Part shown: one piece after another, positions 1-7,341 of the stretch
Layout of the letters: every line of letters begins with the position of its first letter
How positions within the stretch are numbered: position 1 is the stretch's first letter
Assembly: GCF_034676545.1 (NCBI RefSeq)
Contig: NZ_JAUCBZ010000015.1
Span: 1,581,001-1,645,000, forward strand
Reading direction: 5' to 3'
Length of the DNA stretch: 64,000 nt
Origin: Pararhodobacter sp.
Lineage (GTDB): Bacteria; Pseudomonadota; Alphaproteobacteria; Rhodobacterales; Rhodobacteraceae
Notes under the pieces: generated by a model
What the model was told of the DNA's origin: nothing
The model's input: the letters and a program-made list of their open reading frames with translations, nothing else
The model's database searches: none
Position numbers and translations under genes: made by a program

Positions 1-135
1 GCAGAAGGCGATGGGCAAAGCGTACGCGACGTGGTTTGCGTGGAGATCCGATCCGAGACCACGGTGCGGCACCGGTTGCTGTTCGATCCGGGGCATGGGT
101 TGGAAGAGCGGCTCATTCGCGAGCAGTTTTTCTAA
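1..135 (+). CDS. nadK: NAD kinase, C-terminal fragment (gene runs in from the left edge)
   Basis: The first 44 codons read in frame 1 to a TAA stop and end in SETTVRHRLLFDPGHGLEER..., which is the C-terminal signature of bacterial NAD kinases as I know them. NAD kinase phosphorylates NAD to NADP in the cytoplasm using ATP or polyphosphate. Only the last strand and helix of the fold are inside the window, so no catalytic residues can be checked. The gene points towards the minus-strand sulfotransferase and mazG genes, so transcription converges here. Confidence 0.75.
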   Translation, partial: AEGDGQSVRDVVCVEIRSETTVRHRLLFDPGHGLEERLIREQFF

Positions 136-182
136 CCGGCGCGCTACTGTGGGAAATGGGGTGCCTCACGCAACCGTTTCTT

Positions 183-204
183 GAGTATTTTTGGCAAGAT
201 GAGG
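183..204 (+). repeat. Short copy of the dispersed GAGTATTT...GGCAAGATGA repeat tail
   Basis: This 22-base stretch between nadK and the sulfotransferase gene matches the tail of intergenic repeats near 35951-36008 (inverted) and 47361-47431: GAGTATTT, a T/G run, then GGCAAGATGA. The hairpin half of the repeat is missing or too degraded to recognise here. Confidence 0.55.
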
Positions 205-921
205 TCAGGGAGTCAGTTTTCGGGCCGCCAGCGCATCGTAAGCGGGCATGGCCGCCTCGGCGAGGGCTTGGTGCGCTGCGGACAAGTCTGGCAACGGGCC
301 TTCGGCCGCGTCAAAGCCCGAGGATTGGTGAACCGCGCCATACCAGACCGGAGCCCAGGCGCCGTCGTAGGGTTTTGGGCCAACCGGCCACGTCAGCATT
401 TTGGGTGTAAACGGAATGGCGAGCGCGGCACAAAGCGCGGCCAGCATCGGGCCGGGGTTGGCACGGATATCGGTGGAATCGACCACGGGCGGCGGCGAGC
501 CGGTCACGCGGCGGATCGTATCGAACATCTGCAATTGTTGCACCATGCCCAGATCATCCAGCGTTGGTGATTCCCGTTTGCGCGCATAGGAGGCGATGAC
601 GCGCGCCGGGTGACGGATCAGGATTGCATGACGGCACTCTGCCATCCAGGCGGTTGGCATCTCGGGCAGCATGTGATGAAACATGTGCTTTTGGTACCAG
701 AGTGGCGTCGGTTGCTCATGGGTCAGTGAGATCTTCGACGGATCCGTTTCATGGCGGGCGAGGATCTCGGTCTGCATCGGGTGGGGCAGGCCACTCAGGG
801 CAAGGTAGGCGGCATAAAACGGCTCATCCGTGACCGTGCAATCCCCCCGCGCGGCGAAGGCGTACATCATCGCCGTCGAGAGATTGCGCGGGCCGGACCA
901 CATGGCGATCTTGATGGTCAT
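205..921 (-). CDS. Sulfotransferase-like family protein
   Basis: A 238-residue cytoplasmic protein. Residues 8-19 (WSGPRNLSTAMM) form the P-loop-like 5'-phosphosulfate-binding loop of sulfotransferase-like proteins. A later RHPARVIASYARKR segment resembles the 3'-phosphate-binding part that contacts PAPS. Proteins of this type are often labelled branched-chain amino acid aminotransferase-related or sulfotransferase; the substrate is unknown. The start codon lies inside the end of mazG with a 4-base ATGA overlap, so the two are probably translationally coupled. The fold assignment is fairly safe, the activity is not. Confidence 0.7.
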   Translation of the reverse strand: MTIKIAMWSGPRNLSTAMMYAFAARGDCTVTDEPFYAAYLALSGLPHPMQTEILARHETDPSKISLTHEQPTPLWYQKHMFHHMLPEMPTAWMAECRHAILIRHPARVIASYARKRESPTLDDLGMVQQLQMFDTIRRVTGSPPPVVDSTDIRANPGPMLAALCAALAIPFTPKMLTWPVGPKPYDGAWAPVWYGAVHQSSGFDAAEGPLPDLSAAHQALAEAAMPAYDALAARKLTP

Positions 922-1724
922 GCGCGTGCCTTTTCCGTGGCTTTGGCGGCGTTCCAGAACGCATCCATTTCCGTGAGCGTCGAGTCTTCGGGGCGGCGCC
1001 CCTGCGCGGCCAGTGCCGATTCGATAAAGGCAAACCTGCGGGTGAATTTGTCATTGGCGGCGCGCAGGGCGGCTTCGGGGTCGATCTTGAGGTGGCGCGC
1101 GAGGTTTGCCATGACAAACAGCAAGTCGCCAAATTCCTCGAACTGATCCTGAGGGTCGGCGTCGATCAATTCCTGTGCCTCTTCGGCGATCTTGGCAACA
1201 ACCTGGCCGATCTCGGGCCAGTCAAAACCCACGCGCGCTGCCCTTTTCTGCAGTTTGACGGCGCGGGTCAGGCCGGGGTGCCCGACGGGCACGTCATCGA
1301 GCACGCCGCCTTGTGCCTTTGACGCCCGCTCGGCGGCCTTGAGATCCTCCCACGCCACGGTTTGTGCGGCGGCATCGTCAATTCTTGTGTCGCCGAACAC
1401 ATGCGGATGGCGCGCAACCATTTTGTCAGCAATTCCGCGCAACACGTCATCCAGCGTGAAATGCCCGGCCTCTTGGGCCATTTGCGCGTGATAGACCGAC
1501 TGGAACATCAGATCTCCCAATTCGCCTTTCAGCCCGTCCCAATCGCGGCGGGCAATGGCGTCGGCGACTTCATAGGCTTCTTCGATGGTGCAAGGGGCAA
1601 TCGTGTCAAAGGTCTGCTCCAGATCCCAGGGGCAACCACCTTGAGGAGCGCGCAGTCGCGCCATGATCGCCGCCAAGCGCGCCATGCCGCCATCGGGATC
1701 ATGGATCAAAGGATCGTCTGCCAT
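918..1724 (-). CDS. mazG: Nucleoside triphosphate pyrophosphohydrolase MazG
   Basis: A 268-residue protein with two MazG helical modules. The first holds EEAYEVADAI followed by ELGDLMF (about residues 47-72), the second EEAQELIDA followed by EEFGDLLF (about residues 180-202). These are the EExxE and ExxD metal-binding motifs of all-alpha NTP pyrophosphatases. The enzyme hydrolyses NTPs or dNTPs to monophosphate and pyrophosphate and is thought to clean up non-canonical nucleotides. An internal RHPHVFGD segment, typical of the family, is present. It lies upstream of, and overlaps by 4 bases, the sulfotransferase-like gene. Confidence 0.93.
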   Translation of the reverse strand: MADDPLIHDPDGGMARLAAIMARLRAPQGGCPWDLEQTFDTIAPCTIEEAYEVADAIARRDWDGLKGELGDLMFQSVYHAQMAQEAGHFTLDDVLRGIADKMVARHPHVFGDTRIDDAAAQTVAWEDLKAAERASKAQGGVLDDVPVGHPGLTRAVKLQKRAARVGFDWPEIGQVVAKIAEEAQELIDADPQDQFEEFGDLLFVMANLARHLKIDPEAALRAANDKFTRRFAFIESALAAQGRRPEDSTLTEMDAFWNAAKATEKARA

Positions 1725-1788
1725 TGCAAGTGCCTGTGTTTTTGCTCACTCTGTCCCTCTATCCCAAAGCTCAACGCTGGAGTTTACC

Positions 1789-2943
1789 ATGCCTGTCATC
1801 AACCGCATTGCAGATTATGCTGACGACCTGACCGCGTGGCGGCAGCATTTGCACCAAAACCCCGAAACCCGGTTCGATTGCCATGAGACGGCTGCTTTCG
1901 TCGTGGCACGTCTGCGCGAGTTTGGCATCACGGAAATCCACGAAGGAATTGCACAAACCGGTGTGGTGGCGATCATTGAGGGGCAAGGCGACGGGCCAAC
2001 AATCGGGCTACGGGCCGATATGGATGCCTTGCCGATCACTGAAGAAACGGGCGCGGCTTATGCTTCGGTTGTGCCGGGGAAAATGCACGCGTGCGGACAT
2101 GACGGGCACACAACCATGCTGCTGGGGGCGGCGCGATATTTGGCGGAAACCAGGAACTTCTCGGGCCGTGTCGCGTTGATCTTCCAACCCGCCGAGGAGT
2201 GGGGCGGGGGCGCAAAGGTGATGCTGGATGAAGGGATCATGGACCGTTTCGGCATTGGCCAAGTCTACGGGATTCACAATGCGCCAGGGTTGCCGTTTGG
2301 CGAGTTTCACGGCCGGGCGGGGCCTTTGATGGCGGCGGCGGACACGATGACGGTGACCGTGACGGGGCGCGGAGGCCATGGCGCGCGGCCTGAAGAGTGT
2401 GTCGATCCGGTCACGGCGATTGTGGCGATGGTGGGCGCGCTGCAAACAATCGCCAGCCGCAACCGAAAGGGCACGGACTCGCTGGTGTTGAGCGTGACGC
2501 AAATGCACACTGGCAGCGCCGACAATATCATTCCCGAAACCGGCTGGTTCAGCGCCACCATCCGAACTTTTGACAAGGCCGTGCAAGACATGGTCGAAGC
2601 GCGATGCCATGAAATTCTGAACGGGATCGCGGCGGCCATGGGGGTGCGCGTCGAGGTCAACTATGAGCGCGGTTATCCGGCGACGGTAAACCACCCCGAC
2701 GAAACCGACTTTGCCATGCGTGTGGCGCAAGAGGTCGGAAGCGGCGCGGTCGAATGTGCAATCGAAATGGGCGCCGAGGATTTCTCGTATATGCTCGAGG
2801 AACGGCCAGGGGCCTATCTCTTCCTCGGACAGGGCGAGGGGGCCGGGCTGCATCACCCCAAATATGATTTCAACGATGCTGTGGCCCCGATCGGCGCGAG
2901 CTTTTTCGTCCGGCTGGTCGAGAAGGCGCAAGCCCGGGTCTGA
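1789..2943 (+). CDS. M20-family amidohydrolase (hippurate/N-acyl amino acid hydrolase type)
   Basis: A 384-residue cytoplasmic metallopeptidase-fold enzyme of family M20D. Metal and active-site motifs are in order: GLRADMDALPI, HACGHDGH (about residue 100), PAEEWGGGA with the general-base Glu, and MGAEDFSYM near the C-terminus. Members hydrolyse hippurate, N-acetyl amino acids or indole-3-acetyl amino acids; the substrate cannot be read from sequence. The ATG at 1789 is preferred over the upstream in-frame start at 1663 because homology begins at MPVINRIADYADDL and the extra residues would overlap mazG antisense. It is divergent from mazG. Confidence 0.9.
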   Translation: MPVINRIADYADDLTAWRQHLHQNPETRFDCHETAAFVVARLREFGITEIHEGIAQTGVVAIIEGQGDGPTIGLRADMDALPITEETGAAYASVVPGKMHACGHDGHTTMLLGAARYLAETRNFSGRVALIFQPAEEWGGGAKVMLDEGIMDRFGIGQVYGIHNAPGLPFGEFHGRAGPLMAAADTMTVTVTGRGGHGARPEECVDPVTAIVAMVGALQTIASRNRKGTDSLVLSVTQMHTGSADNIIPETGWFSATIRTFDKAVQDMVEARCHEILNGIAAAMGVRVEVNYERGYPATVNHPDETDFAMRVAQEVGSGAVECAIEMGAEDFSYMLEERPGAYLFLGQGEGAGLHHPKYDFNDAVAPIGASFFVRLVEKAQARV

Positions 2944-3176
2944 TGCCTGAACAGCGGCGTGCGACCGTGCGGATTGTCAGGGCAGGCAAGCGCGCGCCGC
3001 CCTGACAACGAATAGGCCGCGCATCGAGTCGCGTCCGTGGTCTTTTGGCAACGGTGGGGGGATTGATGGCAGGTTGGCGGCGGAGTCCGTTGCAGTCGTG
3101 GCCGCCTCTGCTTACCGTAACGTCAAGTCAAGACGTATCTGTGCCTTGCACAGCAGTGGTTACATGGAGAACGCGA

Positions 3177-3782
3177 ATGAAGAAGGTATTTCTGGCGACA
3201 ATCATGTCGTTCACCGCGAGCGCATCTTTTGCCAGCGGTCCCGTCGTTGTTTCCGAGCCACCGATGGTTCAGGTCCCGGTCTATGCTGCGGCACCAGACT
3301 GGTCGGGCGTTTATGGCGGTGTTTATCACGGGCGCGCCTCGGGTGAGATGTTTGATATCGGCGGGCCCTATGATCTTGATAGCGGCAGCAATTTTACGGG
3401 GTTGTTCCTGGGTTACCGGCATGACATGGGCGATTATGTGGTCGGCGGCGAGATTTCGTCGACGGTTGCGATGAACATGCAGCAGGCTGCGTTTCCCACC
3501 TGGGAATTCGAGCGGATGACCGATATTCGCGCCACTGTCGGGCGTGATTTCGGCCGGACTTTGGTGTATGTCGCGGGTGGCTATACCACCAGTACGTTCT
3601 CGCCCGGCGGCGGCAGCACGACCTATAACGGGTGGAATCTTGGTATTGGTTTGGATTACCGGGTGACCGACAGGTTCTTTGTCGGTGTCGAGTATGTCCA
3701 TCGGGACCTCTCGCGTTCCGACTTGGCGACCTGGACCGGAGAGTTCGGCACCGTTCAGATCCGCGCAGGTTTCCAGTTTTAA
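3177..3782 (+). CDS. Outer-membrane beta-barrel protein
   Basis: A 201-residue predicted secreted protein. Residues 1-20 form a Sec signal peptide (MKK, hydrophobic core, ASASFASG cleavage region). The mature part has alternating strands typical of the small OmpA/Omp25-like porin family, with repeated Gly-Tyr segments (FLGYRHDMG, VYVAGGYTTS, DRFFVGVEYVHRD). The last residue is Phe (RAGFQF), the terminal aromatic recognised by the BAM machinery. Function is probably structural or adhesive; no enzyme motif is seen. The ATG at 3177 is chosen because it alone gives a signal peptide. Confidence 0.8.
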   Translation: MKKVFLATIMSFTASASFASGPVVVSEPPMVQVPVYAAAPDWSGVYGGVYHGRASGEMFDIGGPYDLDSGSNFTGLFLGYRHDMGDYVVGGEISSTVAMNMQQAAFPTWEFERMTDIRATVGRDFGRTLVYVAGGYTTSTFSPGGGSTTYNGWNLGIGLDYRVTDRFFVGVEYVHRDLSRSDLATWTGEFGTVQIRAGFQF

Positions 3783-4078
3783 CCGGCATTCTGTGCGGTA
3801 GACATCAAAATAAGTCGCACGAGCCGCGGGGTTCATGGTGCTGACGCTATACGAAAAATGCCGCCCCTGTGGGGCAGCCGTTTAAGGTTTATGTGCCTCC
3901 GATGCAAAATCGGGGGCACAGTTTTTTCCGGCATCGACGGCCTTGGCGTATCCATGTGGTGATCGGATTCGCGTTGCGAATGTCGACGCCGCGTTGCGAG
4001 TTGGGCTTCCACGCTCGACCGGGTTCGAAAAATGTCGAAACCAGAATTGCGGGTATGACCAGACACGTCGATGGTATT

Positions 4079-4108
4079 GTCCGTGTCCGTGTCCGTGTCC
4101 GTGTCCGT
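4079..4108. repeat. Tandem hexamer repeat, (GTCCGT)x5
   Basis: Five perfect direct copies of GTCCGT in the intergenic region between the beta-barrel gene and gltA. Uninterrupted short tandem repeats of this kind are prone to slippage. A hexamer change would not shift a reading frame, and no gene clearly spans it. Confidence 0.85.
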
Positions 4109-4401
4109 TTTGGAACTCGGAGGGTGCGACGGGCGAATTTCCGGAGGCACCGTATGTCGGCTTTGTGACGGATGATCCCTCTGCGGTGCCCGGTACGATC
4201 GTTCCCACCGATGGTCCTCCTTCTGCCAGCGCGATAATCCGCGGGCCAACACGATGCGCCCCGTTCCTTGCGTCTGGATCACGCCCCTCGGTTGCATGTC
4301 TTTACGGCCGTGCATACTGCCCAGGGCGCGGCATCAATCCGCGACAGGTCCGGTTCTTTGCCCTTCGCCGTCTGCTGGGATTTCCGCAGCGCTATATGAA
4401 G

Positions 4402-4429
4402 ACGGGCAGGATGCTGACATCCTGCCCGT
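4402..4429 (-). terminator. Probable gltA transcription terminator (12-bp perfect hairpin)
   Basis: The arms ACGGGCAGGATG and CATCCTGCCCGT are exact reverse complements separated by CTGA. The hairpin lies about 75 bases beyond the gltA stop codon. On the minus strand no strong U tract follows, so termination may be only partial; on the plus strand a short A-rich stretch follows. Confidence 0.6.
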
Positions 4430-4502
4430 ATCGGAAAAATCCGTGGCCCGTTCCCCTGGCAAGCGCAAGACGGGTGAGCGCTTGGCCTTGGTGCGGCGCG
4501 AT

Positions 4503-5801
4503 TTACTGGCGTTCTTCGACTTCTGCGTAATCGCGACGCGGTGCTCCGGTGTAGAGCTGGCGCGGGCGGCCGATTTTCAGTTCCGGATCCGAGATCATCT
4601 CTTTCCATTGAGAAATCCAGCCCACGGTGCGGCTGAGCGCAAAGATCGGTGTGAACATCGAGGTCGGGAAGCCCATCGCCTCGAGGATGATGCCGGAATA
4701 GAAATCGACGTTCGGATAGAGTTTTTTGGAGACAAAATACTCGTCTTCGAGGGCGATTCGTTCCAGTTCCTTGGCGACTTTGAGGGTTTCGTTGTCATTG
4801 ATTCCCAAGAGGCTCAGAACCTCATCCGCCGATTCCTTCATGACCTTGGCGCGTGGATCAAAGTTCTTGTAGACCCGGTGGCCAAAGCCCATCAAGCGGA
4901 ACGGATCGTCCTTGTCTTTCGCCCGTTTGATGAATTCCGGGATCCGATCAACGGTGCCGATTTCGCGCAGCATTTCCAGGCAAGCCTGGTTTGCACCGCC
5001 ATGTGCCGGGCCCCAAAGACAGGCGATGCCCGCCGCGATACAGGCAAAAGGGTTGGCCCCTGACGATCCCGCCAGACGCACGGTCGAGGTCGAGGCGTTC
5101 TGCTCGTGATCCGCGTGGAGCATCATGATGCGGTCCATCGCTTTGGCGAGGATCGGATCGACGACATAGTCCTCGACGGGGACCGCAAAACACATGTGCA
5201 GGAAGTTCCCAGCGTAATCGAGCGAGTTCTTCGGGTACACGAAGGGTTGTCCGATCGAGTATTTATACGCCATTGCGGCAATCGTCGGCAGTTTCGCGAT
5301 CATGCGGATCGAGGCGACTTCACGTTGCCAAGGGTCGTTGACGTCCGTCGAGTCGTGATAGAACGCAGACATCGCCCCGACCACGCCGACCATCGTGGCC
5401 ATCGGATGCGCATCGCGGCGGAAGCCCCGGAAGAAATACTGCATCTGCTCGTGAACCATCGTGTGCTTAGTGACACGGGATTCAAAATCCAGCATTTCCT
5501 GTGCATTCGGCAGTTCACCGTAAAGCAGCAAATAGCACACTTCGAGATGGTGCGATTTGTCGGCCAATTGTTCGATCGGATAGCCGCGATAGAGCAGTTC
5601 ACCTTTGTCGCCATCAATATAGGTGATGGTCGACGAACACGATGCCGTCGACGTGAAGCCGGGGTCATAGGTAAAGACATCGGCCTGTCCGTAGAGCTTT
5701 CGGATGTCGAGCACGTCTGGCCCGACTGTGGGCGAATAGATCGGCAGATCAATTGCGGTGTTGCCAATCGTAAGTGTTGCATTCCCTTTGGATTCTGCCA
5801 T
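4503..5801 (-). CDS. gltA: Citrate synthase
   Basis: A 432-residue type II (hexameric, Gram-negative) citrate synthase, which condenses acetyl-CoA and oxaloacetate to citrate as the entry step of the TCA cycle. Active-site residues are visible: His267 in GPAHGG, His308 in GFGHRVY and Asp366 in NVDFYSG, matching the E. coli His264/His305/Asp362 triad. The substrate-binding stretch LHADHEQNASTSTVR is at 228-242. The length matches the family. The ribosome site GAGGGAAG precedes the ATG. It lies 61 bases downstream of gltX on the same strand, so read-through from gltX is possible. Confidence 0.98.
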   Translation of the reverse strand: MAESKGNATLTIGNTAIDLPIYSPTVGPDVLDIRKLYGQADVFTYDPGFTSTASCSSTITYIDGDKGELLYRGYPIEQLADKSHHLEVCYLLLYGELPNAQEMLDFESRVTKHTMVHEQMQYFFRGFRRDAHPMATMVGVVGAMSAFYHDSTDVNDPWQREVASIRMIAKLPTIAAMAYKYSIGQPFVYPKNSLDYAGNFLHMCFAVPVEDYVVDPILAKAMDRIMMLHADHEQNASTSTVRLAGSSGANPFACIAAGIACLWGPAHGGANQACLEMLREIGTVDRIPEFIKRAKDKDDPFRLMGFGHRVYKNFDPRAKVMKESADEVLSLLGINDNETLKVAKELERIALEDEYFVSKKLYPNVDFYSGIILEAMGFPTSMFTPIFALSRTVGWISQWKEMISDPELKIGRPRQLYTGAPRRDYAEVEERQ

Positions 5802-5862
5802 CGCTTCCCTCGCTCATTCCCTATTGAACATTGATCCGCATCGCGGACCTCGGTCTTTTTTC

Positions 5863-7266
5863 TTACCCTTTTGCGGCCTCAAACAGTCGCGCGAGGGTCT
5901 CGTCTCGTCCCAGAACGATCATCATGTCGAAGACACTGGGCGACACCATACGCCCAGCAAGCGCCGCGCGCAGTGGTTGTGCAAGTTTGCCAAGACCCAT
6001 GTCGTGCTGCGCCGCACATTCGCTTACAATGGCTTCAAGTGTTTCGCGGTTCCAGCTAGCATTTTGCAACTGCGGCGTCAATTCCAACAGTATACGACGG
6101 GATACATCATCCAGTGATTTTGCCGCTTTTGGGTCCAGATCAAGCGGCCGCTGAGTCAACACAAAATGCCCTCTTTCAAGGATTTGGCCGAAGTTTCGCG
6201 CCTTGTCCTTGAGTTGGGGCATGGCGCGCAAAATCCCCTCGCGCTGCGCGGGCGTGAGCGAAGGCGCATCGGTTGCGGCCAGATATTCCTCGAGTTCGTG
6301 CAGCACTGCGGCATCCTCCATGATCGTCAGGTGCTGCGCCGTCAAATGGTCCAGTTTCTTGAGGTCGAGTCGCGCTGGTGCCTTGCCGATTCCCGTGGTG
6401 TCGAACCATTCACGCGCCTGAGAATCAGAAAAAAACTCATCGTCCCCATGGCTCCAGCCCAGCCGTGCCAGATAGTTGCGGATCGCAGCGGCAGGATACC
6501 CCATGCGTTGATAGTCCTCAACGCCCAGTGCGCCATGGCGTTTCGACAGTTTCTTGCCGTCTTCCCCATGAATCAGCGGGATATGCGCGAAAATCGGGAC
6601 CGGCCACGCCATGGCATGATAAATCTGGACCTGGCGCGCAGCATTGTTCAAATGATCGTCCCCCCGGATCACATGCGTGACGCCCATGTCGTGATCGTCG
6701 ACCACAACGGCCAACATATACGTCGGCGTACCATCAGAGCGTAAACAAACCATGTCATCAAGCTGGTCATTGCGAAAAACCACGCGGCCTTGAACGGCGT
6801 CTTCAATCACGGTTTCGCCGTCACGCGGGGCCTTGAGGCGCACGACATAGGGGGCATCGGGATGCGTCGCCGGGTCGGCATCGCGCCAGGGTGATTGATA
6901 AAGCGTACTTTTCCCGGTGGCGCGGGCGGCCTCGCGGAACGCCTCAATTTCGTCCTGCGACGCGAAGCATTTATATGCATGCCCCTTGGCCAACATGTCC
7001 CGTGCGACCTCGGCATGTCGGTCGGCACGTTCGAATTGGCTGATCGCGTCGCCGTCCCAATCCAGTCCGAGCCAGGTCAAGCCGGACAAAATCGCCGCTG
7101 TGGCTTCGGGTGTCGAGCGGGCCCGATCGGTGTCCTCGATGCGCAACAGGAATTTTCCGCCGCGCCCACGGGCATATAGCCAATTGAACAGCGCCGTGCG
7201 TGCGCCGCCAATATGCAAAAACCCTGTGGGCGAGGGGGCGAAGCGGGTCACAACGGGCGTATTCAT
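5863..7266 (-). CDS. gltX: Glutamyl-tRNA synthetase
   Basis: A 467-residue class I aminoacyl-tRNA synthetase that charges tRNA-Glu. The N-terminal catalytic domain starts with RFAPSPTGFLHIGGARTALF (HIGH motif FLHIGG at 16-21). The KMSKS counterpart KKLSKRHGA lies near residue 240. The C-terminal half is the helical anticodon-binding region and ends in LARLFEAAKG. Alphaproteobacteria often have two GltX paralogues, one of which may charge tRNA-Gln for later amidation; which copy this is cannot be told here. The gene diverges from comEC with 75 bases between. Confidence 0.96.
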   Translation of the reverse strand: MNTPVVTRFAPSPTGFLHIGGARTALFNWLYARGRGGKFLLRIEDTDRARSTPEATAAILSGLTWLGLDWDGDAISQFERADRHAEVARDMLAKGHAYKCFASQDEIEAFREAARATGKSTLYQSPWRDADPATHPDAPYVVRLKAPRDGETVIEDAVQGRVVFRNDQLDDMVCLRSDGTPTYMLAVVVDDHDMGVTHVIRGDDHLNNAARQVQIYHAMAWPVPIFAHIPLIHGEDGKKLSKRHGALGVEDYQRMGYPAAAIRNYLARLGWSHGDDEFFSDSQAREWFDTTGIGKAPARLDLKKLDHLTAQHLTIMEDAAVLHELEEYLAATDAPSLTPAQREGILRAMPQLKDKARNFGQILERGHFVLTQRPLDLDPKAAKSLDDVSRRILLELTPQLQNASWNRETLEAIVSECAAQHDMGLGKLAQPLRAALAGRMVSPSVFDMMIVLGRDETLARLFEAAKG

Positions 7267-7341
7267 CGGGCGTTAACCTTTCGGAAACCAGAAAAGAAGT
7301 AAGTTGTGCAAAGCTCTAGGCAATGATGCAGGCGATCTCAA

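Larger units (their letters stand above)
3783..4502. other. 720-base intergenic region with hexamer repeat and gltA terminator
   Basis: No convincing gene. Several overlapping frames are open across it on both strands, but none shows recognisable homology, a good ribosome site or normal composition; high GC alone keeps them open. It contains a five-unit GTCCGT tandem repeat at 4079-4108 and a perfect 12-bp hairpin at 4402-4429. In one forward frame (3943-4530) the hexamer would encode Cys-Pro repeats, which I regard as coincidental. Confidence 0.6.

Noticed and set aside
4015..4035. GGTTCGAAA resembling a tRNA T-loop
   Set aside because: No acceptor or anticodon stems can be drawn around it.
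3833..4315. A 160-codon minus-strand frame in the same gap
   Set aside because: Composition is Arg/His/Pro-rich as expected for noncoding GC-rich DNA, with no motif or start signal.
3943..4530. A 195-codon plus-strand frame with Cys-Pro repeats across the hexamer array
   Set aside because: No ribosome site, no homology I recognise, it overlaps the gltA 3' end and terminator, and the repeat alone explains the Cys-Pro pattern.
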